A stretch of DNA of 38,068 bases from a virus: positions 1 to 38,068 of IMG/VR virus record IMGVR_UViG_3300009164_000169; one strand, written 5' to 3'. Positions 37,532 through 38,068 of this stretch are shown one piece after another. Both the position numbers and the translations under genes were made by a program. The notes under the pieces were generated by a model that did not search any database, was not told where the DNA came from, and saw nothing but the letters and a program-made list of their open reading frames with translations. Positions within the stretch are counted from its first letter, which is position 1. Each line of letters starts with the position of its first letter.

Positions 37532-37966
37532 TTATACAGACATGCCAACATTTTTGTCAAACGTTATCTGCATATTTTCGCTGATGTCAGTACCTTTGTA
37601 CTTGAGAGTTAGTTCAATTCTAAAGCCATAGTCGGCTTGTGTGATGTCTACTTGTACAGGTATTACACGGGGATCTGAGGCTAAAATACGATTTATATCT
37701 TCTGCTATTTGCTGTTTAATAGCCGGAGTTAACGGTTCAAATAATGTATCCCATATAGTTGTACCATACGTGGGATTCATCAATCTTTCACCTTTCCGTG
37801 TATTAAAATGATTCAGCAAATCTTGTTTAATTAATTCATAGTCAAATAACTTTACACTGGCTGTCTTGTCGTCAACAGTACTAAACCCCTTATAAAAGTG
37901 GCTTTGTTTTACGGTACGTTGTTCTTTACCGTCTGCTGATGTTATTTGTGTTTTTTTATAGGCCAT
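37532..37966 (-). CDS. 25: Baseplate wedge protein gp25-like (144 aa)
   Basis: Homologue of T4 gp25, the conserved core subunit of contractile-tail baseplate wedges, which contacts the first sheath ring. The family's most conserved part is present: LIKQDLLNHFNTRKGERLMN followed by PTYGTTIWDTLFEPL (residues about 44-78), then a helix (IKQQIAEDINRILASDP) and C-terminal strands (VQVDITQADYGFRIELTLKY). The length is close to T4 gp25 (132). It has an N-terminal extension of about 25 residues. No clear Shine-Dalgarno sequence was found before the ATG. It directly precedes gp6, as in T4-like tail gene clusters. Confidence 0.92.
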   Translation of the reverse strand: MAYKKTQITSADGKEQRTVKQSHFYKGFSTVDDKTASVKLFDYELIKQDLLNHFNTRKGERLMNPTYGTTIWDTLFEPLTPAIKQQIAEDINRILASDPRVIPVQVDITQADYGFRIELTLKYKGTDISENMQITFDKNVGMSV

Positions 37967-37981
37967 GACATTATTTAACCG

Positions 37982-38068
37982 TTACGCAGTCATGGTTCCG
38001 CCGCCCTTTTTAATTAGGGCAAGGGCAGTGCCCATGTCTTTTGGATGTTGATTGTACGGTGATCCTGG
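37982..38068 (-). CDS. C-terminal end of an unidentified gene, truncated by window edge
   Basis: An open - strand frame runs from the right edge to TAA at 37984-37982, giving 28 residues that include YNQHPKDMGTALALIKKGGG. It ends 15 bases before the gp25 start and is in the same direction, so it is probably another baseplate or tail gene. The fragment is too short to identify. Confidence 0.6.
   Translation of the reverse strand, partial: PGSPYNQHPKDMGTALALIKKGGGTMTA

Noticed and set aside
1-38068. tRNA genes, integrase or attachment sites
   Set aside because: The gaps are too short for tRNAs, with no cloverleaf seen in them, and no integrase or recombinase motif appears in any frame.

Overview
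This window is a piece of a T4-like (myovirus) tailed-phage genome, probably from an aquatic host. The evidence is a T4-type baseplate wedge pair (gp25, gp6), a T4 RNase H-type flap nuclease, a phage-type QueE, several matches to the NATAAATA late-promoter motif known from T4 and T4-like cyanophages, and dense gene packing with overlapping stop/start codons. No photosynthesis, integrase or host gene is visible. The host cannot be fixed from this window; cyanobacteria, SAR11-type alphaproteobacteria and small aquatic betaproteobacteria are all possible.

Left block, + strand, 1-7090. A truncated queE leads a tightly coupled run: a small coiled-coil protein, the T4-type RNase H, and four small unidentified proteins. 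A consensus sigma-70 promoter (3408-3436) then drives a MoxR-type AAA+ ATPase. It is followed by a terminator nested with a second sigma-70-like promoter and a DUF2201-type protein that joins a zincin-like HEVLH motif to a VWA domain with a complete MIDAS. The MoxR/VWA pair looks like a phage-borne remodelling chaperone. An exact TATAAATA late-promoter motif (5902-5909) precedes three more small genes. The block ends at a bidirectional terminator (7091-7118).

Right block, - strand, 38068 down to 7122. This is one long tail/baseplate operon with gaps of only a few bases. In order of transcription it holds the end of an unidentified gene at the window edge, gp25, a long gp6, a 4855-residue giant structural protein, a collagen-like fibre protein with a copper-site-like cupredoxin domain, a 219-residue structural protein, three large tail-fibre-like proteins, a glycine-rich adhesin and a fourth fibre-like protein. 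The four fibre proteins share a homologous N-terminal region of about 200 residues and differ after it. This points to one attachment domain carrying different distal parts.

Most notable points: (1) the giant protein occupies the baseplate slot after gp6 and contains seven FG-GAP-like blades, a nidogen-like segment and a degenerate copy of the cupredoxin-like domain; (2) the paralogous fibre cassette; (3) two start sites where a stem-loop lies over the ribosome-binding region and the predicted late transcription start falls inside its 5' arm, an arrangement like the known T4 gene e/soc control; (4) the phage MoxR-DUF2201 pair behind a perfect promoter. There is no gene-free stretch longer than 300 bases.
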